A DNA stretch of 64,000 nucleotides from Branchiostoma floridae (taxonomy: Eukaryota; Chordata; Leptocardii; Amphioxiformes; Branchiostomatidae): positions 14,971,626 through 15,035,625 of the forward strand of contig NC_049993.1 of assembly GCF_000003815.2 (NCBI RefSeq), written 5' to 3'. The notes beneath the pieces were generated by a model. The model was not told the DNA's origin, did not search any database, and worked only from the letters and a program-made list of their open reading frames with translations. Of this stretch, positions 1 through 14,000 are shown one piece after another; position 1 is the first letter of the stretch; each line of letters opens with the position of its first letter. The position numbers and the translations under genes were made by a program.

Positions 1-722
1 AAGGATATTTTAAATTTTAGTCTTTTAGTGTCCGAACATGGCAAGTATCCAGCCTAGAAAGCAAAGGTTCTGAGACCAAAGCTATAAAAATCATAATGAT
101 AATCTTTATTGGCACGACAAAAGTACAGCGACTTTCGTAAGGTCTACATGTATAACAACCACTTACAGTACAACGAAACACACATATATGGGTATCTATA
201 GGTATGAACAAATCAACATATAGGGTCTAGCATGTCTAACACTACTATAATTGAGCTTGTGACAAGTCAGAACTTGATAGTTTCAACATTACTTTCTTTA
301 CCACAGAACTGTAAATCAGCAGAACAAATAAAGCTTGTCTATCGAGTAACTGAGGAATACGAACATACCTATGCCGTGCAATGTGAACAAATGGCATATT
401 CATTCAGCCAAAAAAATTAAATCGCAAAATAAAAACAAAAAAGAAAGATTTATCTAACGATACATTTATTGTTCCCATTAACTGTGAATGTGACATTAAC
501 GTATTCTATAATAAGATCACTGGGATTTCATTTTGCAATTGTGAGAAAATGGAGTGTTTACGGTGGTTTGAGTTCACGAAAGTCCTTTCACGAAAGTCCT
601 TATTAGTAAAATACTGTATAGTAACATAATCCCTGGTGCCTTTACGGACAGCATCTTTCGTCAGTAAAGCATAAGTGACAAGATGTTGGACAGCTAATCT
701 CTTTTTTTTTCTCCGTTTTCAG

Positions 723-761
723 ATGATTGTCCTAACAACCTTTGCACCGCCGGCTGCGTTG
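723..761 (+). CDS. Possible Cys-rich micro-exon
   Basis: A 39-nt stretch sits between a good polypyrimidine/CAG acceptor and a GTAGGT donor. In one frame it reads DCPNNLCTAGCV, with cysteine spacing like a small EGF- or collagen-associated exon. No neighbouring exon was recognised, so this could be chance. Confidence 0.2.
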
Positions 762-801
762 GTAGGTACACTACATTTTTTTTACCAGACTTATAACTTC
801 G

Positions 802-1275
802 CTTAGTGTTATGTTTATGTATTTAAGTCCTTGGAAAGGAATGCTATTGACGTATCAGGGGTTGTTGTGGTACAAAAGTTTCCTTGAATATTTATGAAGT
901 AGCTAATGATAGTCAAATAATGAAGGTCGGTAACTTTACGTCGTGCTGTATTAAAACGGTCGCTACAGGGTGTTTTTTCTTCTTAGAACCTTCTTTGCGA
1001 AATTATTAAAGAGATATTGAACGAGTAACGCAACCAGAACCGGCAAATGAATGTGTGAATCACTTAGTGTTATGTTCATCCATTCATATCCCCAAAATGG
1101 AATGTTATGGACGTATTAGAAGTTGATATTATAAAGTAGTTGGGAAGAAACAAGCTTCTTGATATTCAGACTAATCTTATGAAGTAGCTAATGAATAGTT
1201 AAATGAAAGGTGGTAACTGTATATCGTGTTTAAAAAAACGATTGTTACGGAGTGTGGTGCGTTTAGGACCTAGTT
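802..1275. repeat. Two-copy direct repeat of about 190-210 bp
   Basis: Two blocks starting CTTAGTGTTATGTT (802 and 1063, spacing 261) share the order of TATGAAGTAGCTAATGA, a GGTAACT stretch and a terminal TTAGGACC-like segment. They are clearly diverged from each other. Confidence 0.55.
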
Positions 1276-2186
1276 TGTTTAAGAAATGAGGAGTATATTT
1301 AATTTCTTATCATATTTCCATATCACATAAAAAACTCCCGTGTGTCCAGCCTCAATCGAACCTTCTTTGACGATTTTCGATCCAACGACGTTCGAATCGA
1401 ACCCTATCCAATTTTGGGTCATTTGCGGTCACTGCACGTTTTTACTGTAAAGTGACCTTGACAAGCTCTTGTTCCCAACTAAGTGCCTCGAATTAGATTG
1501 TTTCATTAGCATATATTTTTCTCGTGTTCAAGTTACCATTTAGGAAAAGTAGAATCATATTTGCATAAATGCTACAGACATTCCACAGTTTCATACTAAA
1601 GGATGTCAGTTTCACCCTTGTCACAAATTTAAGTTTAGTTTAAAATTGACGGTTGCCATAACCAATAACACATAATGAAACAACAAAACAAAATTTTATA
1701 GGCACAAATTTCTCAAAAAGGGAGAACTAACCGGCAACATGGGAGTTTCCAGTTACCGGTGTCGTGAAAAATCTATGCCTCGTAAGATTTTTCCCCTTTT
1801 AATAATGTGTATGTGAGGAGTTACGGTGAGGGTTAGAAACAGAGCACTGGGTTAGATTGAGGATCGTGTCAGACACCCCCCCCCCCTCATCTCGACCCAA
1901 CCTCCAAAAACCTCCCAGAATAATGCTTGAAAATTGCCAAGCCCAACACAGGACCATTAAATTTAGCGACGCATACATTTGTCGCGACACCGGTGCCAAG
2001 AAACCCCCATATTGGAATTCTTCTTTATTGAGATATATTTTGAGCCTCTGATTTTTTTGTGTATTTTCTTGTTTAATGTGTTCTTTCGTTGGTTATGGTA
2101 ATTTTAAGCTTTAAACTAATACAGTCGTGTATAAGCAACCACGAAGATATTAGTTTTGATGTTCTGTACATGTATTACACCCGAAC

Positions 2187-2245
2187 TTGCCATACATTGT
2201 ACCCGTACAATTGTTGCGCAATAAAGATCATTCATTCATTAATTG
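2187..2245 (+). mobile_element. Non-LTR retrotransposon 3' tail fragment
   Basis: GCCATACATTGTACC, then a CAATAAAG tail and (ATTC)n, matches the 3' end seen after the LINE-like ORF near 14580-14620 (GCCATACTTTGTACC, AATAAAG). This is the typical short-repeat tail of CR1/L2-like elements. Confidence 0.5.
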
Positions 2246-4669
2246 TAATCAAATAAGCAGGACGCACACTGCATCAGGTTTACTGGACACCTCCAAGCAG
2301 TGTTGGGGCAAGTATTTGGCAGGGGAGGGAATCCGACGTGACACCGGGCTGGAATATGACACATGCTTAAATATCAAATTAACTAATATCAAAGTAACCA
2401 TTCCCCATTGGAGATTCATTTTCACACAAGGTAAATTTGCAATATCTTCAATTTGTTACAATCAAGGCATTTATTATATTGCACGTAGTAATATAGTTCG
2501 TCATATAAGCCAAACATTTCATTTCATTTATTTATTTAGCCAGGGACGACATATCGCCACTACGGCGGTTTTCAATGTGCCCTGATACAGTCGTGATACA
2601 TGCAGAAAAGGAAACCTGTAGAAACAAGTATATAATTTTTCTCTCCTTTATACGTTACGTTAAAGTTACATAAAATGTATCAAGAAGAAATCAACATTGC
2701 ATGTAGGTAATGTGGCACAAGATCACTAGATTCGGCGTTACTGTGACACAAAAGTCTTCCTACTTTTTGAATGTCCCTAGGAACGTCAACTTTCGCCTAA
2801 ATGATATAGCCAATAATTTGAATCATTTTGAAGAAAAAGTCTACTAGTACTGTTGTAACAAACGTTACCGGTAACATTTGTCACCTATCCTGTAATGCAT
2901 TACCGAATGGGACTGAAAATGAAAAGTTTCCATTTTATGGCTATGGTCAAAAGAGGAATTTTCCTTCACAATCAGGTATTTCTCACTGAAAAATAAGCCG
3001 ATCTATGTTTCGAGCAAAAAAATGCAATTTTTTACATTTCAATGAGTGAAAACAGTATAAGATACAGCTGATCCATTTCACTTCAGCCTTCAGTTCAAGG
3101 CAAACGTAAGCTTGTGAAAAGAGTAAATTTGCTTATCAAATTACAATGCATTCTACAATGGCTAAAGCTGTTTAAGATTCGATCTAATTTCGGTGGATTC
3201 CCACCCCATAGGGGTCCTGCGTATGCAAGGGAATGCCATTTATCTCTTCGGATGATGAAATAAAAAATTGGTTCAATAATCGTCAAACCTGTACACGTGA
3301 AAGAATCCAACACACTTAAAAGGAGGCTTGAACTTGGCTGAATATGCGAGCCGTTGCGAAGCCTTATTGCACATAGAAGAAGCGTCATTGTCCGCTTTAC
3401 CTTCGTAAAATGGAGGTTTTGTAGTCGACTAGTCGAGTCAGTATTTTTTTAGAATTGTACATGTTCTAGTCTGCCAATACTTTCCATTCCGGATATTTGA
3501 ATGCCAGACACGTCAAGAAGATAGGTCATCCTTGTCAGAAATGTCACACAAAGTGCAAGGTCAGAGTGTTTTACCACGGCGTGGCCAGAAATACCGGTCC
3601 GCCTAAAGATCAGCACATCTCGAATTCATGAAGGACGAATACCTGGGCATCATATGTACGGTAGCGTAGCCAAGTCTGCTTAGAGGCCATGCGACATTGT
3701 CCTTGGCGAGAGAAACATTTAGTTACTTATCAAATAAAGATACAGTAGAAGCCAGATAATTTCACGACGGATTATCGCATTCTTCTGTTCATTGCACGGA
3801 ATCTCACAACCTCGTGGTGGTACGGTCCAGCTGGAAAACTTCGGTTTGTTGCACCACCCGGATGATTCCACGAAATATGAATAGGGTGTGTAATTAAACG
3901 GCTCCCACTGTATTTCAATGACAAAGATATGATTATTCTCTTGCTAGTGTTGCAATGCCATGCTGTAATGCGCATCATCATGTAGCCAAGCGCCAAGGAC
4001 CAATAAGAAGATCCCGTTCCTTGTTGGCTATGACGCCGTAACCCGGTGTTATCGCTCCTTCTGATTGGTCAGAATGAATCTACACCTTCGTTGGCTTTAT
4101 TCGGTGGTTATAGTAAAGGCCCAGGCGTTATGACACCATATACACCTCGGGACGGGTCATTAACCCTTAATTATTAAGTGTCAAGCTGTTTTTTTTCTTA
4201 TTCGGTGTCTTGTCCGTGGACGTAGTGATGGAATGGGTGACTCTTGTCCATCAGGTCTGTCAGAAAAGTCTCTCCTTCCTTCTCCCTTCTCTCTCTTACT
4301 TGCTGTGGGATGGTAGGAACTTTTTGTGCAAGTGATTCATTCCTGCAAAATAATTATCTTTTTAGGGCAGTGTAGCCTACAGTATCACAATATTTCACAA
4401 CAATGTCAATAGATACAACCGTTTTCGAAATTTCTCCGGTCGCTTGAGTCCGAAATTGGTAGTGGATGTTTTCTAAAGCTTTCAAGCGTTTAGAATATCT
4501 ATCTAGTTGTTTGAGGCAGAGATTGGCTACAATAGAAGATGCTGCCTGAACCATCCGACGATTTACAAACTCTATCCAGACGCTTGGATCAAAGACTGGT
4601 ACTGGGTGCTACCTAAATCGTCTGAACAGTTTTTACTATCTTATTAGTTGATAAAGTAACCGTTATCTT

Positions 4670-4973
4670 AAGCTAAGGGCACAACCCGCCGTACGTGCAA
4701 TTTGTCCGTAGGATTTTTGGAGAGACCACGTCCGTCACATATTTCTGAAAACGTTCAGGTTGTACAGGGCAGGCGCGTCGTAGCCCGATGGCACACAAAG
4801 TTTTGCCTTCACGTTAAGTTCTACGGCGTGTCTGCGTGCTCCAAAAGCCTTCGGATTTCCTACGAGTTCGTACGGAGGCGGTACTTACCACTTAACGGAT
4901 CCCCAAAGATTGCCCACGTTTTGGCACGTAGACAGCACGCATTTGCACGTACGAAGGGTTGTGCCCTTAGCTT
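4670..4973. mobile_element. MITE with about 31-bp terminal inverted repeats
   Basis: Ends are AAGCTAAGGGCACAACCC...CGTACGTGCAA and its inverse, with two mismatches over about 31 bp. The element is 304 bp and has no coding capacity. It starts 52 bp past the stop of the B4GALNT-like gene, so it probably lies in or next to its 3' UTR. No clear target duplication is seen. Confidence 0.75.
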
Positions 4974-5024
4974 TTCGTGTAAGCGCTAATGAGAGATGAT
5001 CTGAAAAAAACGACATTAATGGTC

Positions 5025-8000
5025 TCACCTGGGGTATTTGAGTCCTACGCAGGTGAGGTTGTCCCTAAACAGGTGATGTTTCAGCCTCATGTTACGGTAG
5101 GCCTTGTCTGTAACACGGTATTTCTGGTACAGCTCGACATCCACGCCTTCCATGGTTTTGTTGTGCCCTACTATGATGTTTCTGCAGACGGCTATACGCA
5201 ACCTTCCCAGCCCGGCGGTGAAGAACTCTGAACATGGAGAAGAGAATAAAGCTTTAAACACGTGTTTATTCTATATGCTAGGTCACCTATAGTTGATCGT
5301 ATAAAAGGCATACTCTATCTCAGAAGCTTTGAGGGGTAAGCTAAGAATGCGCGGTTTATTAATAAAGTAGCGCGTGTATCCGCCGAGTCANNNNNNNNNN
5401 NNNNNNNNNNNNNNNNNNNNNNNNNNNNNNNNNNNNNNNNNNNNNNNNNNNNNNNNNNNNNNNNNNNNNNNNNNNNNNNNNNNNNNNNNNTTCATAGAGG
5501 AATAAAAGAGATACCCTTACCTGGAAAATCAGGTATGGAGTGATACCATCCTCGTAACTTCTCGTAACATGCATGCGTGTCGTCTCCTAACACACGGATG
5601 GTGGTGGCGAACATCTCCAAATCCTCATACACACCTCCTACCTGTGAGAAACAAACAAAAAATATAACAAGATGATAACTTACAATCGGTTAAAATACAA
5701 AATTTAAATAGAATGCAGATACAATACTTCTGGGTGTAGAAACGCCACTATACCGTTTCTTCGAAAACTAATAATTGATCTCAGTTGAGTGTAAAATACG
5801 TTGATATTCTTCACATCAGGTACCACTAGTGCAGTTATTACCTGCATGTATGCAGGTATGGTTTTCACGGGCGTGGGAAAATTTGGAAGCTGGGGATTTA
5901 GGGCGCTGTATCTCGAGAACGGATGGTGCGAGCATGACGATTTTTGGTACGTGGGTTGGGGGTGGTGGCTTGACACTCAGGTTTGATTTTGGGCCTCCTG
6001 GCGCTTGAACTTGACATTGCAGGTGGCATTTTTGTGTTTTTGGGGCACTTTTGGCGCTGTGTGTCCGGAATGATACGCGCCATTGCGACGATTTTTGGTG
6101 CATGGGTGGGAAGTTGTTGCCTGTTGCCTAGGATTGACTTTGGGCCTTGTCGCGTTTGAACTTGACGCGGCAGGTCGAATTTTGTGTCCGGGAGGGGTAT
6201 TTCCGGAGTTATATCTTCTGAACGGTTGGTGCGGGCGCAATGATATTTGGCACATGTGTTGGCGGTGGCTGAATAATTCTCAATTTTGATTTTGGCGCCC
6301 TTGGTGCTTGAACTTGACATTCCAGGTTACCTTTTGTGCGGGCACTGCGCGTGCGCTGTATCTCCGGAACGCAAGGTGCCATCGTGTTGCTATTTGTTAC
6401 GTGGGTTGTTGCTAGTGTCCTGGTGGTCAGGTTTAATTTTGGGCCTCCTAGTGCTTGAACTTGATACTGTAGGTTGACCCTGTTTTTGTGTGGTTGGGGC
6501 ATCCCCCCAATATCTGCTTGGTTTGGTTTGGTTTGGGTTGATTGATAGGTCTTTAAGCTTAGGTGTAGAATTGTCATCTGTTTTTGCACTGGCTTCTACC
6601 ACCTTCAATGTATCAGGTTACTTTGTATCAACAGTGTTTCCAGCCAGATGATGTTCAGTTCAGTTTGTACTAGTATCTGTTGCTGTTAGGTACAATTTGA
6701 GTTTGCTTCTTAGTCTTTGTGGTGTTTTGAGAGTTTAAAGTTCTGGTACAAGTTCCTTTACCCTGTTTGGCAATCAGAAGAAGATACAACTTTCTAAAGT
6801 GGAGGAGAAATGTATAGAGCTTGAGTGTAAGAGAAAGGTATGTATTATTATTATTATTATTATCTTCCTGTGTTTCTTGTTGTTTCGTTGGGGATGCCAT
6901 TTCCGTATTGTATGCAGGTAATTTGTAGTTTGGGGCTAGTCATGGTCGCTTGATTTTTGGGCCTGCTTAATCTATAGTACATACATGGTTAAGTGGTAGA
7001 AGCTTTGTTCTATTTTAAATTTGGTATCGTTTGTTGCATTTTGTCACTTAGGTTTAGGTTTTAGTAGGATGGTTGAATACAAATATCATATCACCCTGGG
7101 GACTAACTGTTGCTGCTGGATGGGGGCTACCACTATTCTATGTTGTCTATGGAACTACTGTAAAAACTTAATTGGTCAAATTATGCAAATAACCTTCCAG
7201 TGTCAAGTGTTATAGCACTCCAGAAATAAATCTTTAATGAATATCATTGCCACACTAAGGAGATTTAGCAGCTGCATTAGGTCAGTACATTGAAATAGGA
7301 AGATATCAGTACTGAATATATCATATGTGACAGAATAACTACAAGGGCCATCTGAGACAAAAAAAGGTAGGAAAAGTCGTCTCAACAAATTCAAGGTACT
7401 GTGGTTGGTTACATGGTTAAGAAATCCAAAATAAGTAATGTTCATCCATGCCCAAACTTACACATTCCGAAAATGGAATTTCAGACTTTTGCATGGTGCA
7501 CATTTTCCAACCACGCAAACACGGACAAAAAGGGAAAAAAATACACAATAGGTCTACAGACACCCAATACATTTCATGCAGGCCTGAGGTCTACGAACTC
7601 TTGTTTATTCTCTGATTCACTCATTTTGTGGCGGCTATAGTATGGTACTTTATATGTAATTTTATTATAATATAACCATATGAACTAGTTATTCTTTCAC
7701 TTATTAAAAGTTATTACATATTTATGACATTGGTGCTCTCTGTTACTTTCTTTGTCCGTACAAACACCACTTTTATCGACAATCTATGTCAATATACTGT
7801 TATGAGCGGATCAATTAAATTTGCTTGGATATGAAGCTTGTACTCTTGACTACAATCTTGTTGTGCTTCGCTATGAGACTGTTTACCTGGTATGCAATAC
7901 AAACAAACAAGCAGACAAACAAACAAACAAGTAAACATAATACTTACTACATGATAGTCTGTTCTGTCCAGCAGAGAAACGAGGATTTCCAGTTTTGTGT

Positions 8001-11000
8001 ACGGCTTGAGATAATGGTCATCGTCCATGTACAGGAAATACTCTGTGGTCACTTGTGACAGGCCCAGGTTTCGACCAGCGAAAAATCCCTACAGATTTTA
8101 TAAAACAACGGCAATCAGTTATAATCAACGACAAATCTAACGCATGGTCCTGAATATCAATGCTTAGAAGCGAATTCGTGATAAAGATGTGAAGTGTAAC
8201 ATGTATCAAAATAGTCATTTGTTAGAAGTTATGTTTGCTCGTATTTTCTTTTGTGTGATGTATTTCTTTTAGAAGAGGATTCTTTACAAGAGCGTTAACT
8301 TAGTACATTGTACACTTACATAAAAAGAAACAATATAAAAGACATGAATCATGCTCTTTTATGCTTTCACATCAGAGTCCCTCTTTCATGAATACCTTGA
8401 AGACATTTTTTTTAAATTTCAACATCCATTACTGCTAAACTATTTGGTTTTACTCTATTCTGTCTGTTTTCCACTTTCTGCTAACAATAGAATTGAACGG
8501 ATACTATACAAAAACACTTTTAATATGAGTAAAAAGAAATATAAAAAGAATAAAATATTGTTACTTAAAAGTAAGCGGGAGATGTCAACGGTCAATATAA
8601 AATAGTTCAAAATTCTTGACGTTTTGTTTGCAAAGAAATATTGTTTCGCAAAATAAATCATAACTAGAATAAACGAAGCTTATTGCATATAGCATAGCAT
8701 AATGAAGTAAACATAATATAACGACTAGATCGGGATAAACTAAACGATATTGAATTCAATTTTGTAGAATTATTCCCACCAGAAGTTCTATGATATTAAA
8801 TTACTTGTTACCCAGCGGAATTATGATTATTGATAATAAATAGATTCAAAGAAAATTACCTTGAACTGTGGCATTATGTAGTGATCAGTGTTCTCGTCCT
8901 GGAAACTCTCAAACTTTTGGTAAGGGGTGTCGTCTGCAACAATAATCCTCGTCCCAGGATACAGATCTCCTACAGATCTGACAAGACGTCTCAGATTGCT
9001 GTACCGGAGAAACGTCTTCACAACAACACTGACTCTGTCCTGGATTCTACCTAGAATTTTCACAAAAGAACATATTTTAAAATGCTTCTAGTAGCACAGC
9101 TTTCCTTTTTAGCTAGTATGCTATTAGAAAAGGAGACGCGAATAGGTATATGCTAAACTAGATTATTTTATGTAATGTAGAAGACAACTGCACTTTCATC
9201 ACAGATCTAGAAGTATATAGACTTGAGTAAGGTAGTTCAGAAGAATACATAAATGAAAAAATAATTCTAAAATAGAATTTAATGCACTTTAACTACCGTT
9301 CACAGGACATTCTCTCTGATTTTAGTATCCTATGACATGCTGTCTTAAAATGACCCTTTCGTTTAAAACCACCCAATTAATTTTCTTTTAAATCGAAATG
9401 ATTCAGAACAGACTAAAATTATTAGTTTAAATCAAATACCAAGACAACAACAAAAATTAACTCCCATATCTCGAAAATTCAAAATACCAGTTAAAGAACA
9501 TACCTTGACCTTGGTCATGTAGCCACGGTATAAGCCGGTGACGTATGTGAACCGGTATGGTGATGCTGAATTTCATGTAATGCAGTTTCACTGGAATTAA
9601 AAATCAAAGAGGACTAAATTAAGTAATACAATAAAGACGTTTCGTTACGCTATAAATGTAATAAAATAATGAAGATTTAAGTTTATGATATTGTACGTTT
9701 AATGTCCAACAGGGCTAAGTATGAGTTACAACAAAGCAATGTTACCAATATACACCTATTGTAAAGGCTACTGAGGCATAAACAGAACACGTTTTGAAAT
9801 TGGTTTGCAAACTGACGACTAGCGTGGCCTATATGCATTAAAAAAAAGTGTAAAAGCATGGTCGAGACAAGACTTGTTTACAAGTCAGGAACCTTCACAT
9901 TTGCCCCACACATGTGCGGTTTGATCCGCGAACAGAATTTAAGGAGCAATAAAGTGGATACTATCCAATTTTCTATTATTTGGTCACTTGCCTCGGTGTA
10001 AGGACATGACAGAAGTATAAAAAGGCTCTCTAATTTGTCATTCTCAGACGTCGATAGTCATGAAGATTCTAACCATGTTTTTAAAGTTATAATATTTCCC
10101 ACCGTTCACACGAACTTCTATCCTATTTGATCACTAAAAGCTAGTGATCAATATATCACATTAAATGATGATATTTCAAACAGAGATTATGATTTATGTT
10201 TTTAAATTACATTTGCTTGCTCCTTAAAAGTAAAACATGAACATGAATTTAATATACATTAAATTAGAAAACTATCAAGGAAAATGTTTACCTAGATCAA
10301 AGGCGTTGGTATCAAACTCTGTGTTCTGGTACACAATGTGCCAAAGTTGCCGATTTAACTGCTGTGGTTTCGAGGTCTGAATGGTAAAGTCATTCGTGTG
10401 CGCCCCTTGAACGACCACGCCTTGTACTTTGACAAGTTGTCTGAATACGCCCCTTTCACATTGAAGTCTGACCTGTAAAATATTTGAAAATGGCATCAGT
10501 GTGTATGTTTGTTTTTGGCCTTATCAGAGAATGGCTGCATTATATTACTTTAATCTTGCATCCCAGACAAATATCATCAATTTTGTTAAAAAGATATTTA
10601 ATATCAAAACAGTTAAATGCACAATAGTTATTTTTTTAAACATGTCTCATCATCAATATCATCATCATCTTTAATAACCCTCAAACCACCGTATGGGGTC
10701 AAAACTGACCCCAGGCGTATATCATTGTGTGCCATTATGCCATTTCTGGTCGAAAACAAATTTCCTTCCGGGAGTTTGTTTGTATATATGTCCTATAACT
10801 TCTTATACGTTTTTACCGAGATTGGTTCATTGTTGATTAAGTTATCCTCGAAAGTTTATGCATGGTCCAGTGGGGTCAAAACTGACCCCAGCATTTTTTT
10901 AAACAAACTTTTGCGACCCACACCGAAACTACTTATGGTAGGATCACGAAATTTTCAGAGAATGATGTACATGTAAGCCAAGATTATTGTAGCAACTTTT

Positions 11001-14000
11001 GTGCCATTATCATGTTTTATGACGACATTGTGACGTCATCTAGGTAAAATCGGCCGCCATCTTGGATTTTGACTGATGACGTCATGATATTAGCATAAAT
11101 TATGAATATTGAGTCCTGAAATTTACGTTGAATTTTATAAGATGTGATAAACAACTGTTATTTGCCAAGAAAACCTTAAAACTTACATGTTTAATAGAAA
11201 ATTAGAAAATTTCTTAATATATTTGTCTGTCAGAATTCCGTTGCCATGGCAACAGGAAAAATGATGAACATACTTTGTTCACTGGAAGTGTTTGCTATCA
11301 ACATTTTCTAAAAAGTTACCAAGTTTGGTGGCCCTAGCATAAGCCATTCAGGCGCTATATGGCATTGAAGCTGGTACAGGCATCAACAACCTCCTTCCCG
11401 GTCTGAATAGCGTTGGTGCAAAATGTGGTCCTCATGATCTTTTGCATTAATTATGATAATGAGCTAGAAGTATTCTCACCTAATCATGTCAGATTGTCCC
11501 GCATAGATTAATGAAACTATACATATATACAAATCACAAAAAGATTCAAACAAAAAACTGTATTTGTACGAAACGTTTTGGGGTCAGTTTTGACCCCATA
11601 CGGTAATCTACGTCACAAAAAAGCTACGGTGGTTTGAGGGTTAAGTTACATTTAAGGTAACCGATGCTGTAAATGCGAGAATAAAGCAATTAGATGTTAA
11701 TCAAAATAGATGAACAGAAACAAATTAGTTTTAAGGCGTTACGTATACATCTATAAAAAATCATCAGATTTTTTTCTTACCGTATGTACTGCGTTGGTGA
11801 CAATGCTCTTTGAGTCAAACCATGTGATTCTAAGACCTAGAGGAAAAATATTTTATATGTGTACACCATACATTATTCATTTAACAATAAGAAGATCCAA
11901 AGTACACGTTATGGTATCTGCATAATATTATGGATAAATGCTACACGATTGCGTTAAAAACGGCAACGGTCAAGAAGGCAATTCCGAAAGGGGCTTAGAA
12001 AATAAGAATCTTTGCCCACTTTCAGCATAATAGATCCTGTGCAACAGAGAAAAGCTTTAATGTTTAATTTTCACCCATTCTAGAGTAGGGCGAAGACCTC
12101 TCTGCAACCGCGCTATGATAGACTGATCTGGCAAATTGCTCAACAAATTTTAAAGATAAGCAACAAATCAATGTGCCTTTTCTTCCCCTTTTTAGTCATA
12201 TTAAATATTTTGCATAATATTTCAATTATAAATCAAAGATTACACTTATCCAATTTAGGTCACTGCGCGGTTGCAGCGCGATCACCGGATCATAAAATAG
12301 GGGCCTTACTAATATCCAGAGGGGAATGGTTGTAGTATCACATGTATGCAAATTCGTCATGTTTATGTAAATTTATCTTAACATGCTCCAAATCGAAAAC
12401 AAGACAGCTTTAATATGAAATAAATACGTTACCATTTAGATGTACAGCTCTCAGCGGCCTGACTTGGAGACCGTGAGAAGGATAGCTGATGGGTGAAGAT
12501 CCATCAACATAGTTGTGAACGCCTTGTAACACCATTTGCCTGGACAAAACAAGGGCAAAAATGGGAAAATACATTATCAAGGTCTACTCTGAGCTTCAGG
12601 ACAACCAGCATGCCTTAATGTGGTATCTCGCTGAACTTGGGGCACCGGTGCGGCACTGTGGGGATCGTGAACGGCATTTCGTTCACAGATATGTTTTTCT
12701 TTTCAATTTAGATATTGCATAATACGTGAAAGTATGGCAAAATACACAAAACGTAAGAAAAGTCGTTCTTTATCTCCGAAATTCGTTTAGTATTCTTTCG
12801 AACCCCGCAGTGCCGCACCGGTGCCCCACGTGCAGTGAGATACCATCTGAACTGACTGAGCGTAAGTATGGAGTATCTAATGAGGTATACGATTCTTAGT
12901 ACGTATGTGCCGCGAAAAGCATTGTAGGTAATAAGGTGAAGGCCCCTGAGGCATAAACAAAGCATGTCTTTACATTGTTATGCGAACCCAGAAAATTGGT
13001 CGAGACATATTTTTTACGAATTTTGGACCTTCACCTTTGACCTATTAATTACCCATCATGCATTTGACGTACTTTGAATTGTGAACCATTTTATTGACAA
13101 CAAATTCTTCATTATTGATAGTTTATTGTATACGTTACTGAGTTGGCAAGCTGTGAGGCAAATACGTGTAATTTTGGAACTGACCTTCGTTCGTATCTCT
13201 GTAAACATTTCTCCTGGTTCCTTTGTCTTGCAGTCCACTGCTTTTGTGAAAAGAAATCCCGATGCCAAGCTCCAAAGCACTCACATGGTTTTTCTCCTAT
13301 AAGCCTGAAAGAAAAAATCATACCGAACATGGTAGGAATGTTCGTATGTATTTCAATTGAACGTTCTGAGTAATTGAAATGGAACCCAAAATATACTTTT
13401 AAGTGCTTATAAAGATATTTGAAATGTGTTATTCTCTAACGAAAATGACAACTGTGGACGTTCTAGAGCGTTTTTAGCCAATAGCAATGCCCATGAAACA
13501 GCTATATGTTGACCGCAATTTTTTACCCATGAACTAAGAAACAACGAATAGCTGCGGCCGCCTCTTCATTTGTGTCTCTAAAGCTTGTATGTGTTTGCAA
13601 CAAATTTTGTGTTTGTTTCTGCCAATTTTCCCTCACAGTTACACTGACAAGAGATGCGCGGGTAAAATACAAACAAATTGGCCGCGCCTGTAATGTCAGA
13701 TCCTTAGTTGCTATACCAAAATAGATACAAGATTTCTATATAAGAAATCAAAATGTTGCCGCTGACTTGAGAGCCATTGATTATCATTTATCAAAAATAA
13801 ATCCACAGTTACCGTGTCTGTTGGCGTCTAGTAACTATTTGCAAAGATATCGCGTTTATTCAAGTTTTTAAAAAATCGCAATGTCGGGCAACAAATTGGG
13901 ACCCATTCGTAATCAATCGGCTGTTCCATAGACTCATAGGACTTGACACCATGTAAACTTATAATATAGATTATATTGTCAACCAACTACGCCTCCGGCT

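Larger units (their letters stand above)
1..5024. other. Intergenic, repeat-containing; no convincing gene
   Basis: Holds a duplicated block (802-990 and 1063-1275), a C-tract at 1875-1886, a LINE 3' tail (2187-2245), a possible micro-exon (723-761) and a MITE (4670-4973). The 1340-1460 segment resembles, in reverse, the flank of the inverted-repeat element near 60480. The other open frames are short and unlike proteins. Confidence 0.5.

Noticed and set aside
2187-2585. 132-codon ORF
   Set aside because: Begins in a LINE 3' tail and continues through AT-rich repeat DNA.
5704-6608. Overlapping minus-strand ORFs with repeated PGGPKSNL-like segments
   Set aside because: They are products of the 150-bp tandem array inside an intron, with no start context or domain.
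10617-10976. 119-codon plus-strand ORF
   Set aside because: Lies across the left end of the piggyBac-like element and repeats its palindrome; not protein-like.
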